Below are positions 1 through 13,062 of a DNA stretch of 64,000 bases, piece after piece; position 1 is the stretch's first letter; each line of letters begins with the position of its first letter. Both the position numbers and the translations under genes were made by a program. The stretch is taken from assembly GCA_029204225.1 (NCBI GenBank), contig CM055110.1, positions 446,077 through 510,076 on the forward strand, given 5' to 3'. Source of the DNA: Diphasiastrum complanatum (lineage: Eukaryota; Streptophyta; Lycopodiopsida; Lycopodiales; Lycopodiaceae). The notes under the pieces are model-generated. The model made no database searches. It was not told where the DNA came from and saw nothing but the letters and a program-made list of their open reading frames with translations.

Positions 1-954
1 AACAACTCGAAGCTTTGTTACAAACGAGTAACATCCATTCCAAGCAAGCGGTCTGACTTACATCAGACTTAACCAACTGAAAGCTTCGTCACGAGCGCTG
101 GAAGCCAACCTGGCGCCACGCCAGACTGGACAGCCATAAACAGGTAACATCCACCCAAGCAAGCCATCCAACTCAGCCGACAGGTTAGAGCCCCTTCCCC
201 AAGAGCTTAACCCATTCACGTTCATGCAAGGAACACTCAGAACCACAAGCCGCGACAGATATGAAAACAACCAGTTCCTGGACCAATGGTCCTGACAGCA
301 TACGCTGGCGCCACGGACCGAATATTACGACCTTCAGCTATGTGCCAAGTTAAAAATTTGAAAGCGGCCTTACAACTGGCGCTTGTACGAACACTGAAAC
401 ACTGAAGGTAATCAGAGTCAGTTTGAGAAAAATACCACTTTATTGATAAATCTGAGAAGGTGTACATTTCAAGTGTGTGACCGACCCTAGTCTCCGGGGT
501 GCTAGCATGCCAAGGCGATAGCCATGACAACATTCCAGCAAGGTGAGGCTGAGACTTGGTTGGAGCTCGCCTGAGTCGCAACCCGCACTCTCCCTTAGTA
601 TTGGTGTGATTCGGCACTCCCCCTCATACCAAGCACTCTACCCAAGCCTGGTAAAGCACAGTTTTTCTCTCTCTAGGATTTTCTCTTCTAGAAAGTCATT
701 TTCTCTCTCTAGATTTTATTGATCCCAGGCTTTCCTTTATCATGCTAGATCGTGTGAGGTGATTGCAACATCGATCTAAGCGATCTGACTCCCGCTAGAA
801 CTCGATCATAGATTTTCAGCCATAGGAATTTGGCGCCCAGGCTGGATTCTGTCACAGTGGCGCCCCGCCGGACGCAGGGGCTCGCTGCTGGCGCCAGGGA
901 CATAGCTGGCGCCGATGGCGCCAGTAAGTAAAAGCTTGTAGATAGGAAGCTTTA
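1..954. repeat. Probable LTR/leader remnant of a Ty3-type element
   Basis: No convincing coding sequence is seen. Two imperfect direct copies lie near the start: the phrase 'aacatcca' plus 'ccaagcaagc' occurs around 29-50 and 147-170. From about 830 the sequence 'tttggcgcccaggctgg' resembles the GGCGCC-type primer binding sites of Athila/Tat-like Ty3 elements. Further GGCGCC hexamers follow up to about 925. I infer an LTR end followed by a leader, fused at about 955 to a copia RNase H. No partner LTR is present in the window to prove it. Confidence 0.35.
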
Positions 955-1142
955 CAACAGAAGATTGGCCAAGAGGATTCTAAGATATGTGATCTTCATC
1001 TTGTGATTATGGCCTACTTTAGAAAAGGTGAAGATCTTATCCATGGTTGGCTACTCCAGTTTCGGACTTTGTAACGTGCAAGATGGATCGAAAGTCTATT
1101 TAGTGCATACACTTTCTTCTTGGAGGCAATCTAATATCTTGG
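955..1142 (+). pseudogene. Copia RNase H, upstream half (interrupted)
   Basis: Plus-strand frames, with frameshifts, give the conserved copia stretch just before and inside RNase H: AKRILRYV, then a GYS..DF block, a C.D/MDRKS block and AYTFFLGGNLISW. The sequence stops at 1142 in the middle of this domain because a Ty3 element is inserted. It resumes at 7455 with LSKKQDTISLSSCEAEY, so the two halves are one ancestral domain. The normal role is removal of the RNA template during reverse transcription. It is broken by the insertion and by frameshifts. Confidence 0.8.
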
Positions 1143-1499
1143 TGTAATAGATCCTAACACCACAGTAGGGCAAACACTAACTGATCCACCCAACCTTGCC
1201 TACTCCCTGATATAGAGTAAGGCCCCTCCTAGCCCAGTGTGAGGGACTGTACATGCAACTGCCAAGTGTCGGCCACGTGCACTGACGTGGCCGACTGCAC
1301 GTCGGGACCCAACTGGGGCCCTATCCTGCTGACAGGGGTCCCTAGGCTGTGTTAGGCCCGCCATGGCTATGGACCGTGCTGGGGCACACTACTCACACTG
1401 TCTTGCCCTGTTGGTCATGTACGCTGGACACGACCCTGACTGTGGTATCTGACCTATCTGTGTTCTCTAGGGTTCGGCACTGGTTACGAGCTCGTAACA
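1143..1499 (-). repeat. 3' LTR of the chromovirus
   Basis: This matches 7097-7454 almost throughout. The differences are mainly single-base gains or losses in G or C runs plus a few substitutions. On the minus strand it begins TGTTACGAGC and ends ATTACA. It carries the polyadenylation side of the element. Confidence 0.95.
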
Positions 1500-1512
1500 C
1501 TCCCTCCCCCTT
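1500..1512 (-). promoter_or_regulatory. Polypurine tract of the chromovirus
   Basis: The minus strand reads AAGGGGGAGGGAG directly before the 3' LTR. This is the expected plus-strand primer for reverse transcription. Confidence 0.85.
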
Positions 1513-1705
1513 AAGAACCGTCTTGGTCCTCTAAGACAAAGTCTGGAAAAATTTTGGCGAAGGACGCTGCCTCTTTCCCAAGTGGCATTCTCAACAGGCG
1601 ATCATTCCACTTAACCAGATATTCTCGGTATAGAGTATGACGAGTCTGCGTCTCTCTACTATCAAGAATTTCCTCTGGTTCATGTGGAGGTTGTTGAGGA
1701 TCCAA
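1511..1705 (-). pseudogene. Integrase C-terminal chromodomain
   Basis: The frame shows PEEILDSRETQTRHTLYREY followed by LVKWND, the core of a chromodomain at the end of a chromoviral integrase. The usual E(D/N)ATWE motif appears only in a neighbouring frame, so there is a one-base frameshift in the middle. The domain is thought to guide integration to chromatin by reading histone marks. The ORF ends next to the polypurine tract. Confidence 0.75.
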
Positions 1706-2054
1706 TGGGAGAACTAGATACTATCCCCTACCAGATTATCTGATCTGGTTAAGGCTTTTTGTAACTGACTTACATGAAAAACTGGAAAAACCTTACTGTT
1801 GTGTGGGAGTTCTAGTTCATAGGTGACCTCTGCCTAGTCTCCTACTGATGGTAAAGGGACCACAATACCTTGGAGACAACTTAGCACACACTCCTGATTT
1901 GAGGGGTTTTTAGAGTCAACTGGGACTCTCAAGTAGACTTTCTCACCAGTGGAGAACTGCACATCCCGTCTGTGTGGATCTGCATAATGCTTGGCTCGAT
2001 CCTGGATTGTCTAATGCTAACGCTTAGCATGTTCTATCATCTGGTTTAGGTCTT

Positions 2055-2847
2055 CTAAAAAGTTTCTGGCTGCTTCAACTTTTCTTGTTTAAACCCTACA
2101 GTTGTGGGTGAGCGTGGCTGAAAACCGTACATCAGCATAAATGGGCTGTATCCCGTAGCTGAATGTTTGGTACTGTTGTAAGCAAACTCTAATATCGAGA
2201 GATACTCCTCCCAATTAGTCTGCCTCTTGCTGACGTATGCACGAAGCATATCCTCCAGCACTTGATTTACCCTTTCTGTTTGACCGTCCGTCTGTGGATG
2301 GTCGGTGGTACTCATATTAAGTTTAGTATGGAGATGATGGAATACGGCCTTCCAAAAATTTCCAGTAAACTTACTGTCCCGGTCGCTGACTATGCCGGAA
2401 GGTAGACCGTACAATTTAAATAGCCCGTCTACAAACAACCTCGCTAACTCTGGAGCTCTAACGGTTGTTTTGGTCGGAATAAAATGAGCCATTTTGGTCA
2501 GACGGTCAACTGTGACCCATATAGCGTCATTACCCTTTTGGGTTTTAGGCAGGCCTACTATAAATTCCATGGAGATACTCTCCCATTTACCATCTGGTAT
2601 TTCTAAGGGATGCAACAACCCTCCTGCCTTTAAAACGCTCTGCTTTATTTACTTGACATTTCTGGCAACTGGTTACATACTGGTGGACGTCCTTTTTCAT
2701 ACTGGGCCAGAAAAATTGCCTACGAAGAAGCTCATAGGTCTTCTGTATGCCTGGGTGTCCCGCGCTAGGATTGTCATGACATTCATATAGGACCTGCTGC
2801 CTAAAGTCCTCTGAATTGGGGACACATACTCTATCTCTATAGAGCAA
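2055..2847 (-). pseudogene. Chromoviral integrase
   Basis: The upstream part (2847-2587) holds the HHCC zinc-binding region: H near CHDNPSAGHPG, then CQKC. The core (2618-2055) has VSDRDSKFTGNFW with the second catalytic Asp and TDGQTERVNQVLED with the catalytic Glu. At the first catalytic position, where chromoviruses have SMDF, this copy reads SMEF (codon 2565-2567). The two parts are in different frames, which implies a frameshift near 2600. The C-terminal part continues toward the chromodomain through broken frames. The usual function is joining element cDNA to host DNA. Confidence 0.9.
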
Positions 2848-2986
2848 GTACTCATCCTGAATGGAATACTGTTTTCATTTGAATCCTTGAGTCAACTGAC
2901 CCTCAACCACTGGGGTTTGCTTGGGTAATACAGGCTCAGAATCCTCAACGTCATCTGACGACGTATACTCGGACTCATTATCATCC

Positions 2987-4290
2987 TCAACGGAAGCTGC
3001 CGTATTCTTGGATGAACTGGCACCAAGCCCCGGGAACTGGTTCTGGAGTCTGTAACTGTCTGTTCTGGACTGAGTTCCAGATAATAGAGAAGAATGCATC
3101 ATGCTGGCATTTCCCTCTCAAGGACTCGAGTAACTCATTACGAATCTGAGTAAAACTCAGCTCGTTTATCATAGGCATTCTGCTAAGGGCATCTGCTACT
3201 GTATTGAATTTTCCACGCCTATATCTGATAGACATGTCAAACTCTTGCATCAACTCTGCCCAACGAGCTTTCCGACCTCTAAGCTTAGGTTGATTGCAAA
3301 GGTATCTGAGACTCTCATGGTCTGTCAGGACCTCAAAGTTGGCACCATACAAATAATGCCTCCAAGTCTTAAGGGCATGGACTATAGAAAAGAGTTCCTT
3401 TTTCATAGGCACTATACCTAGTCTGTGCTGGCTCGAGTTTTTACTCTCGAAGGCAACTGGTCGTCCACCCTGAGTTAGCACAGCACCTACTGCAAAGTCG
3501 CTAGCATCTGTTTCGACCACAAATGGCTGATTGGGGTCGACGACCTTTAAAACTGGTGCTGTAGCTAAGGCTGTTTTGAGAGCATCAAAGCTCTCATGTT
3601 GTGCGGACTCCCAAATGAACTCCTTTCCCTTCCCCTTAAGGAGATTTGTCATAGGGACTGCTATCTGAGCATATTCCTTGACAAATCGTCTGTAATATCC
3701 CGCCATACCAAGAAAGATTTGAAGTTCCAAAATATTCTGAGGTCTCAGCCAACTGAGTATGGCTTTAATCTTATTTGGGTCCATCTTAATCCCATCTGAA
3801 GAGATAATGTGACCCAAATATGCTACTTCTTCAACGAAGAATTCACACTTGGATTGTTTAGCATAAAGCTTATGCTTTCTGAGCAGTCAAAACACCTTTC
3901 TAAGGTGTTTTAGATGCTCCTTCCTGGTTTTGCTGTAAACGAGGATGTCATCTAAAAATACGACTACAAATTTACCCAAGTATGGTCTGAGGACACTGTT
4001 CATCAAGGTCATAAAGGTAGCTGGAGCATTTGTGAGCCCAAATGGCATCACCTTAAACTCATAATGACCGTGACGAGTCCTAAAAGCTGTTTTCGAGACA
4101 TCTTCCGATTTATACGGACTTGATGATATCCCGATCTGAGGTCTATTTTGCTGAAAAACTTAGCCCCGTCGAGCTGATCAAACAACTCGTCTGCCCGAGG
4201 CATAGGGTATTTATTCTTAATTGTGACTTTATTGAGGGCTCTGTAATCTACGCAAAGATGCATAGACCCCTCCTTCTTTTTCACCAATAG
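2987..4290 (-). pseudogene. Chromoviral reverse transcriptase and RNase H
   Basis: 4287-4048 carries the RT fingers ([26 protein letters not shown]). The catalytic FLDD box is readable near 3947-3958 ([13 protein letters not shown]), between broken frames. From 3817 the frame runs through the RT connection ([10 protein letters not shown]) into RNase H, with ETDASD, a KKELF block, LTDHESL and ADALSR carrying the acidic residues. The 3' end runs on out of frame toward integrase. At least two frame breaks separate the pieces. The enzyme copies element RNA into DNA. Confidence 0.9.
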
Positions 4291-4694
4291 GACTGGTGAG
4301 GCCCATGGTGAACTACTGGTCTGAATTTGGCCTTTCCCAAGATAGTCTGTTAACTGCCTAGTTATTTCTTAATCCTCTGTTCGGTTGACCCGATACGGAG
4401 GTTTAGAAATAGGTGCTGTACCTGGTACTAGGTTTATTACATGATCTACCTCTCTGCTAGGTGGTAAACCATGTGGCAAATCTTCAGGAAAAACATCTTT
4501 AAATTTAGACAATAAAGTTTCTAATTTACTGATTTTCTGCTGAATAGAACTGGAAATAGAAGCTCAGGAATAAACTGAAAGTCACATAAGAATACCTGAT
4601 GGTCTTCGTCTCCGATTAGCTGACAGAGCTCTGAACTGCAAACCATAGGGCTGTTGGGAACATCATGCTCCCCATGCAACTGGATCTCTCGCCT

Positions 4695-5300
4695 TTATAC
4701 TGAAAGCTGAGGGTGTTCTCCTGATAGTTTCTGTGGAGGGGAAGGTCCTAAACTGTAGAGCCAATCTCTCCCGAGAACAATGTCTGTTCGATCCAGGTGC
4801 ATTATCTGAAAGTTTATTTGATCTTGGTACCCCTGAATACCAAGATTTAACTTACTTACCATAGTTTCCCATATTTTTTTATCTTCACCCTTAGCTAATG
4901 AAACTATGTACCTATGCTGACTAGGTACTTCTGGTAGTTTAAGCTTTTTAACCAGGGTGTGGTTGATGAAATTATGGGTTGCCCCATCATCAACCATGAC
5001 TCTTACTGACTGGTTACCAACTTTCCCATGCATACGGACTAGGTCATGCGGCCCAAAGCTGAAGGGTCTCGCTAGCATTGCAGAGGTCAGCTGGCAACAG
5101 TGTTCATGATCTTCATGATACACTTTGATCTCGGAAGCTGCCGAGTCACTGGGGAAACATACAGTCTGAACAAGATGAACTTGTTTTTTATCTTTCTTAT
5201 CTTTTTTAGTGAAAGGCCCCTTGGGACAACTGTCTGACTGTGTGTCCCTTGCCCATACACACAAAGCACAAACGTTCTTGTTTGGCTTTCTCAAAATCAT
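4695..5300 (-). pseudogene. Gag zinc knuckle and aspartic protease
   Basis: The start of this frame overlaps the gag zinc knuckle. CxxC is visible (CALC, or CFVC in the next frame), but the full CCHC needs a one-base shift near 5235. The protease follows with VMVDDGATHNFI, a retropepsin-like D-x-G-A motif in which the usual Ser/Thr between Asp and Gly is replaced by Asp, and a second hydrophobic block DIVLGRDWL. The normal role is cleavage of the polyprotein. The product is probably not intact. Confidence 0.8.
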
Positions 5301-5376
5301 CTGGTTTTAAGGGCTATATGAGTGAAGGGGCGTTTCTGAGGAGCTTCACCTTTAAATTTATCTTCTTTCTTTCTTT

Positions 5377-6299
5377 TTAAAAATTTCTTTTTAAATTGAA
5401 AGTCTTTTGAAGAAGCTGCTCAGAAAGTGGTTGCTGTCTCGCTCTCTTCCTACCCACTGAATCATCATAGATTTGAGCATATCTGAGAGCTTGCTCAAGG
5501 GTAGTAGGCGAGTTTCTCTGGACCTCTACTTTATATTCATCTTTGAGGCCACGGACAAATCCCCTGATTTTTTGATAGTCATCCATATTTTTAATCTTTA
5601 AAATTGCCTCTCGATACTGCGAGATATATTGGATGAGGGACTTGTCCATTACTGTTCTTTCCAGGCTTCCCAGGCTCTATCAAGTTCATTCTCTGGTAGA
5701 AATTCTCTTAGGAAAGCTTCTTCAAAAGCTCTCCATGACCGGGAGTCTGCCCAGTCTCCTGGAGATTTAACCACCACTTATAGGCCATAGGCCCTAAAGA
5801 AAGACTGGCCTCAAGTACTTGCAAATGGTCAGGGGTCTGTTTAAGAGCATGAATGTTCTTCCATTTGCTGAGGAAGGTTTGTAGAATATCTGCATTTCTA
5901 TCCTTCTCTTCCCCATTAAAAGTAGGAGGCTTTAAATCTTTAAAAACACTGGGGTGAGACCGTAAAGTCTCACCTGAAACTGATGGAAGTGGAGAAGGGG
6001 AATAACTGAGAAGTGGAGGGAAGGCTTCCTTTCGCGGAACTCAAAATCAAGTTTTTGAGTTCAGCGAACGAGTCGTCCACACTGGACTTGAAATTGGCTA
6101 ATGCCAGCTTCAGTTCATCCACCTCTGTTACCAATTGGAGGAACTGCTCCTTGGTAACCAGTTCGTCGAGTTCTTCGGCGAACTGTTCCTGTTCTTCTAC
6201 TTCCATAGGTTCCTTCCCTTTTCTGTAAGCCAAGGCTTCTGTTTCAAGTTCGTCGAAGCCTCTCTCCTGTGGTTGATCAGGTCCCTGAGGAGTGGTCAT
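5377..6299 (-). pseudogene. Chromoviral gag
   Basis: The first ATG after the leader is at 6299 (MTTPQGPDQ) and opens an acidic N-terminal region with a short coiled-coil-like stretch (VTEVDELKLALANFKSS). The frame stops at 5970. Translation in other frames continues through a retrotransposon gag region and reopens at 5649-5377 (QYREAILKIKNMDDYQKIRG). Gag normally forms the virus-like particle. The leader between the primer site and the ATG is about 780 bp. Confidence 0.75.
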
Positions 6300-7079
6300 C
6301 TTCGAAACTGAAAGAGAGCTACCTTAACTTCTGAAGGAAAAAAGTCTAAAAGACTAATTTACAACTGTACAAGGGAAAGGAAAGATGACTTAGCTGTTTC
6401 TGAGGACTGTATTTCCAAAGAAAGAATGAAGAGGAACCCTTTCAGCTCTTTTCCCCAAGATTTCAGACCTGCTGTTCCAAAAAATGCCAGTTTGAGGCTT
6501 CAAAAACGGTACTAAATTTCCCGGTTTTTTGAGGATAATAGCTCGCTGGTCTGATTGCAATCCAACTTGTCCACAAAAAGGCAAATCTGAAGTCCAAAAA
6601 CCTTTCTGAGTTCTGAAATTTCAGAAGTCTCCTACTCGCTGATCTGGTAGGAATCCTCTTGCTCCAAATCTCTGACGTTGGGGCCCAAAAACTTGTTGAA
6701 AAACCAGATTTTCAGAAGCACTGGCAGTGCTGGCCCTGCTCCTCTTTTTTGGCTTCCAACTCGCTGAGAACCAATAACTTTTTCCCTAGAAATCGGATGT
6801 AGGTCTCTGACTGTACAGCGATGGAGGTGCTGGCTTCTTCCTACTCTAATTTCGCTGGGAAAACTACGAAGAATCCTCTGAACTCAGTGAGAAACAGCTG
6901 TTTTTTCAGCGAGTTACCTACACTTGGAATCTAACTCCTTGCTACTGTGATTTCTCAGTGGAAATCAGAAGTTTGAAGGCTGCTCCTACAGTGATCTCTA
7001 TTCCTCTCTGAGAATCTGAGAAACACTTCCTATCTTCTGATAGCTTTCTCTACTACTGTCCTGAACTCCCTAGGATGGA

Positions 7080-7096
7080 GATGGCTCTGATACCAG
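7080..7096 (-). promoter_or_regulatory. Primer binding site, tRNA-Met type
   Basis: Directly after the 5' LTR end (ACA) the minus strand reads CTGGTATCAGAGCCATC, complementary to the 3' end of plant initiator tRNA-Met. Confidence 0.9.
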
Positions 7097-7454
7097 TGTA
7101 ATAGATCCTAACACCACAGTAGGGCAAACACTAACTGATCCACCCAACCTTGCCTACTCCCTGATATAGAGTAAGCCCCTCCTAGCCCAGTGTGAGGACT
7201 GGTAGCATGCAACTGCCAAGTGTCGGCCACGTGGCACTGACGTGGCCGACTGCACGTCGGGACCCAACTGGGGGCCCTATCCTGCTGACAGGGTCCCTAG
7301 GCTGTGTTAGGCCCGCCATGTCTATGGACCGTGCTGGGGCACACTACTCACACTGTCTTGCCCTGTTGGTCATGTACGCTGGACACGACCCTGACTGTGG
7401 TATCTGACCTATCTGTGTTCTCTAGGGTTCGGCACTGGTTACGAGCTCGTAACA
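7097..7454 (-). repeat. 5' LTR of the chromovirus
   Basis: This is the partner of 1143-1499 and carries the element promoter. It contains a GC-rich block with GGCCACGTGGC near 7227, a G-box-like palindrome (CACGTG) which in the other LTR is altered by one missing base. The TSD CTTGG follows at 7455. Confidence 0.95.
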
Positions 7455-7852
7455 CTTGGCTTTCCAAAAAGCAAGATACTATATCTCTCTCTTCATGTGA
7501 GGCCGAGTACAAAGCACTCACTACAACTACCAAAGAGGTGCTTTGGATCAAGAGGTTATTAATGGAGCTAAAGTGCATCAAGGAAGATGATCTACCAATG
7601 ATCAAGTGTGATAACATCTTGGCCCAAGCTCTTGCCAATAATCCCATATTTCATGCAAGAAGCAAGCACATAGAAGTGGCACACCATTTGTGAGAGAAAA
7701 GCTTATTGGAGGAGAAATCTATTTGGAGCATGTCAACTCTTCCTCTTGTATTGCCGATCTACTCACCAAGCCTTTGAGCAAAAGTGCTTTCATCAAGCAT
7801 AGATCTAATCTTGGAGGTATATCAAGATCAATGCTTAAATCTTCATAGATAA
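7455..7852 (+). pseudogene. Copia RNase H, downstream half
   Basis: Starting at the duplicated CTTGG, the frame reads WLSKKQDTISLSSCEAEYKA, the canonical copia RNase H block. It continues with KCDNILAQALANNPIFHARSKHIEVAHH and, after one in-frame TGA at 7692-7694, with the C-terminal ADLLTKPLSKSAF block. It belongs to the domain begun at 955-1142. The upstream pol and gag of this copia element are not in the window. Confidence 0.9.
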
Positions 7853-8597
7853 TTTTTTAGGAGGAGTGTGAAGAATTGAAAAAGATTATCTATGTTAGAT
7901 ATAGGGGTCTTATGATTTTTATATCAAGCATCTAGGTGTAGGATGTTGATAGGAACAAATTTGGCATAGATGGCAAATTATCCATTTCCACTTGTAATGC
8001 CACTATTGAGCCAAAATAGAGTAAGAGGCTAAACTCGTGCCAATTAGAGTGTAGACAAGTGTAATGCTTTTGTTTAATGAATTCTAAGAGGTCCAATAGG
8101 ATTAGAGATGGAACCATGAGATGTCCAATAGAATTTGAGGTTGCTTGAAAATGGTCCAATAGAATTAAGAGGTGCATGGATCAATGGTCCAATAGGATTA
8201 AGAGGTGGCAAAGTGTGGTCCAATCATAGTTAAGCATAGTGGTAGCTCGTGGATCTACTAGTATCATTGCACTCCTCATTTGGATCTAATTGATTTGGAG
8301 ATTGAGTGGATTTTGAGTGTTATTGGATTTCTAGCTTTCTCTCTCTACCCAAGAGCTCATGATGATTTTTTCTCTCTACCCAAGGAGAGCAGCTTGTTTT
8401 TATTTAGATTATTTTTGGAACACTTCCCACACATGTGAGTGAGAGTTGGAAGTGATTGAATGCATGTAGTAGTGTGTTTTTGCCATAGATTCAAAGATAG
8501 ATCTTGAATCTCAATCTAGTCTTGATCTTGGTGCATCTACACACCTTAGGAGATCACAAGTACATGTTGTGGACAGTCCACATGTGTGAAATCAACA
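7853..8597 (+). repeat. Polypurine tract and 3' LTR of the split copia element
   Basis: TTTTTTAGGAGGAG (7853-7866) is the polypurine tract. The LTR opens with TGTGAAGAATTG at 7867. The 3' end is less sure; ATCAACA at 8591-8597 is the best CA terminus, because the following sequence belongs to another LTR family. It contains 'gtccaatag' repeats near 8090-8220 and pyrimidine-rich 'tttctctctctaccca' repeats near 8336-8390. Confidence 0.65.
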
Positions 8598-8960
8598 AGA
8601 GACAGAGAGTCAGAGGTAGCGAGTAGAGCAGAAAAATACTAGAAACTATAGTTGTGCATGAAAGTCTACCAACGAGCAGAACACAGCGAAAGAGCAGAGT
8701 GTCATTCCACTAACGAGCGAGACATTGACGATCTCACTCTAAAAAAATTAAACCGATAATACAGCTGCTCTATTTTCGTGCATCTCCTTGTCTTATGATG
8801 TTTGTCTTGATTCCTAGAATAAAATGTGTTCTGTGATGTGTAGTCGAGTGTAGGATCCTGTAAAAGCTTTCGCGCAAAAGAAAATTCAAAGACACAGAAT
8901 TGTTCGCGACCAAGAAGACGAAGACGAAAACGAAAACGAAACAGTCTTGCTTCCGCGACA
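8598..8960 (+). repeat. Fragment of a copia LTR also seen at 57.1-57.5 kb
   Basis: The segment matches about 57143-57496 over most of its length, with shared strings such as 'gtagagcagaaaa', 'aacacagcgaaagag' and 'gcgcaaaagaaaattcaaag'. Both end at CGCGACA. It is therefore the 3' part of an LTR whose fuller copy is 56742-57496. Confidence 0.8.
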
Positions 8961-10711
<1,751 letters not shown>

Positions 10712-10729
10712 ATGGAACAAACTTTGGAT

Positions 10730-10885
10730 GTATCTTATGAAGAAAATACAAAAATTCTCATTGCTTTCCAGTTAAAATAGGATAACTCTTTGAGAGTTTT
10801 CTTGGAAGGAGAGTCATGCTTGACAAAAACAAAAAACAAAATCTTACAACGGGTGTCTTTAGCATCAAAACCCCCATAAAAAGGA
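10730..10885 (+). repeat. Diverged direct repeat, copy 2 (upstream of peptide gene)
   Basis: The second copy of the 10130-10290 sequence. It ends about 35 bp before the start codon of the small secreted-peptide gene and so probably overlaps its promoter or 5' UTR. Confidence 0.7.
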
Positions 10886-10918
10886 AGAATGTACAAGAAA
10901 TCACAAAGGGAAGAAACA

Positions 10919-11315
10919 ATGGCATCACATAGCATCAAAATATTGGCCTTGGCTCTCTTTCTCATGAGTATAGTTATTCATATCAAACAATGTACCAGCA
11001 TTGCCAATTTCCATGTAGGAGGAAGAAAGCAGGCACTACAGTTCAAGTCGTCACGTAGTCTTCTAGGAGATTGTACTATTTCTTAATCTTTTGATTCTTG
11101 TTAGCTAACATTCCATCATTCTCATATTCGAAAAAGTTCTCATAAGCTACTTATTTCTTAGCATTATTTTCTCAAAGGTTATCTTCTATCTCATCATCTT
11201 GTGAGTGAGTAATTGACATGTGGGATCTTGTATTTCAGGTGGGTATATAAACTGCAACTCTGGTCAGACTTGTTGTGCGGATGTGTTTGGGAATCCATTT
11301 TGTTGTAGGGTTTAA
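10919..11315 (+). CDS. Small secreted cysteine-rich peptide, half-granulin-like (two exons)
   Basis: Exon 1 is 10919-11072 and exon 2 is 11239-11315, with a 166-bp GT-AG intron (donor gtacta, acceptor tttcag). The spliced product is 76 residues. Residues 1-29 form a signal peptide (MASHSIK, then ILALALFLMSIVI), followed by a short basic pro-region. The C-terminus has six cysteines at 52, 57, 63, 64, 73 and 74, spacing C-x4-C-x5-CC-x8-CC. C-x5-CC-x8-CC is the spacing of the first half of a granulin module; plant granulin domains are otherwise known at the C-terminus of RD21-type proteases. Unspliced, the frame stops at once after residue 55, and splicing creates Cys52. An in-frame ATG at 10889 would add ten hydrophilic residues ahead of the signal peptide, so I prefer 10919. 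Likely acts in the apoplast; function unknown. Confidence 0.72.
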
Positions 11316-11800
11316 TACCATCTTGAATAAAGGTTACTCGTAGAATTAGTGCTAGTTTTCAAGTATTGTAGTTTGAACATCTCCAACTTTTATTTTTCAA
11401 ACTGTGTATTATTAGCGCAGTGTCAAATTTATGGGTTTGAAATAATGCTACATTTAAATGTAAGCTTGGAGGAGCTAAAACTCTCTAAGTAATATTCTTA
11501 TTAGTTTCTTAAATTGCATTACAGAGCTTGAAATGGAAAGGCATATATACATGATAGTATAGATGTAATAACTTAAGATCCAATATGATTCTAGATGTAG
11601 ATGTAGTCACAATAGAAGATGCAAAAAACAAATGTCAAATTTTTCTAGACAATTCTACAAATAGAATTCTAATTTGATCAAAATCAACACAACATAACAA
11701 GATAGAATCAAAAGCTACTCAACACGCGAAGAGATCCAATCCGATTCTCTATTAACATGCTATACAATAGCAAGAAATCATTTATTACAACTCTCCAATA
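11316..11800. other. Intergenic, nothing recognised
   Basis: AT-rich sequence after the peptide gene. No ORF, repeat partner or RNA gene could be supported. Confidence 0.5.
11326..11331 (+). promoter_or_regulatory. Candidate poly(A) signal AATAAA
   Basis: AATAAA begins 11 bases after the stop codon of the small-peptide gene. This is close, but it is consistent with a short 3' UTR. Confidence 0.4.
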
Positions 11801-12390
<590 letters not shown>

Positions 12391-12410
12391 CTCTGCAACT
12401 AGATTTAGGA

Positions 12411-12654
12411 TAGATTTAGAACATAATCCAAGGTGTGATTTAGGATTAATGAATAAGTCTTTTCGTTTGAGTATGTTTAAATATGTAATGGAAAGACTTC
12501 ATAATTGATATAGAGAATAATGTCCATAGTGGAAGCTTCACTATTTCTTACATCAATTTTATATATCAAGATGAAAATGCAACTTGAAGTACATAAAATC
12601 ATAATAAATGTGTTCTTTCATGCTTCCACCTTTGATATCTCTATAAGATATCAG
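12411..12654. repeat. Direct repeat pair, copy 1 (partner 12827-13062)
   Basis: The two copies share 'agatttagaacataatccaa', 'gtcttttcgtttgagtatgt', 'aataatgtccatagtgga' and 'cttccacctttgatatctct' in order, with about 10-15% divergence by eye. The layout resembles the 3' untranslated part of the copia element at 22.7-23 kb (LTR end, polypurine strip, 'gatgtccat' block). A tandem duplication inside a copia remnant is the likely origin. Confidence 0.85.
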
Positions 12655-12826
12655 AAAAAATGATAAGAAACAAAGATATTAATGTGTGTTTTCTTGACAT
12701 GTCTATGCCAAAAACCACCATGAATGAGCAACCACTACCACCTTGCCATAAAGGATCACCAATTCTTGAAAACCTATGAAGTAATGATTGCTATCTCAAC
12801 TTCCTCTTCAACTAATTTTAGCATAG

Positions 12827-13062
12827 ATTTAGAACATAATCCAAGGTGTGATTTTGGATTAATGAATAGTCTTTTCGTTTGAGTATGTATAAACATGTAA
12901 TGGATATACTTCATAATTGAAATAGAAAATAATGTCCATAGTGGATGCTTCACTATGTCTTACATCAATTTTACATATCAAGATGAAAAACCAACATGAA
13001 GAAGTACATAAAATCATAATAAATGGGTTCCTTCATGCTTCCACCTTTGATATCTCTGTAGA
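12827..13062. repeat. Direct repeat pair, copy 2
   Basis: Partner of 12411-12654, offset by about 416 bp. Downstream sequence to 13800 holds no recognised gene. Confidence 0.85.

Larger units (their letters stand above)
1143..7454 (-). mobile_element. Complete Ty3/gypsy chromovirus with LTRs and TSD
   Basis: Two near-identical LTRs (357 and 358 bp, both TG...CA) bound a minus-strand interior that reads gag, protease, RT, RNase H, integrase and chromodomain in that order. A 5-bp target duplication, CTTGG, lies at 1138-1142 and 7455-7459. The primer binding site (tRNA-Met type) abuts the 5' LTR and a G-rich polypurine tract abuts the 3' LTR. The element sits inside a copia RNase H. The chromodomain places it among chromoviruses. 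Reading frames are interrupted and the first catalytic residue of integrase is altered, so this copy is probably not autonomous. Confidence 0.95.

Noticed and set aside
7080-7096. tRNA-Met-like strings at the primer sites (7080, 18795, 25893, 40208)
   Set aside because: They are 12-18 bases next to LTRs and are primer binding sites; no cloverleaf surrounds them. No tRNA gene was found in the window.
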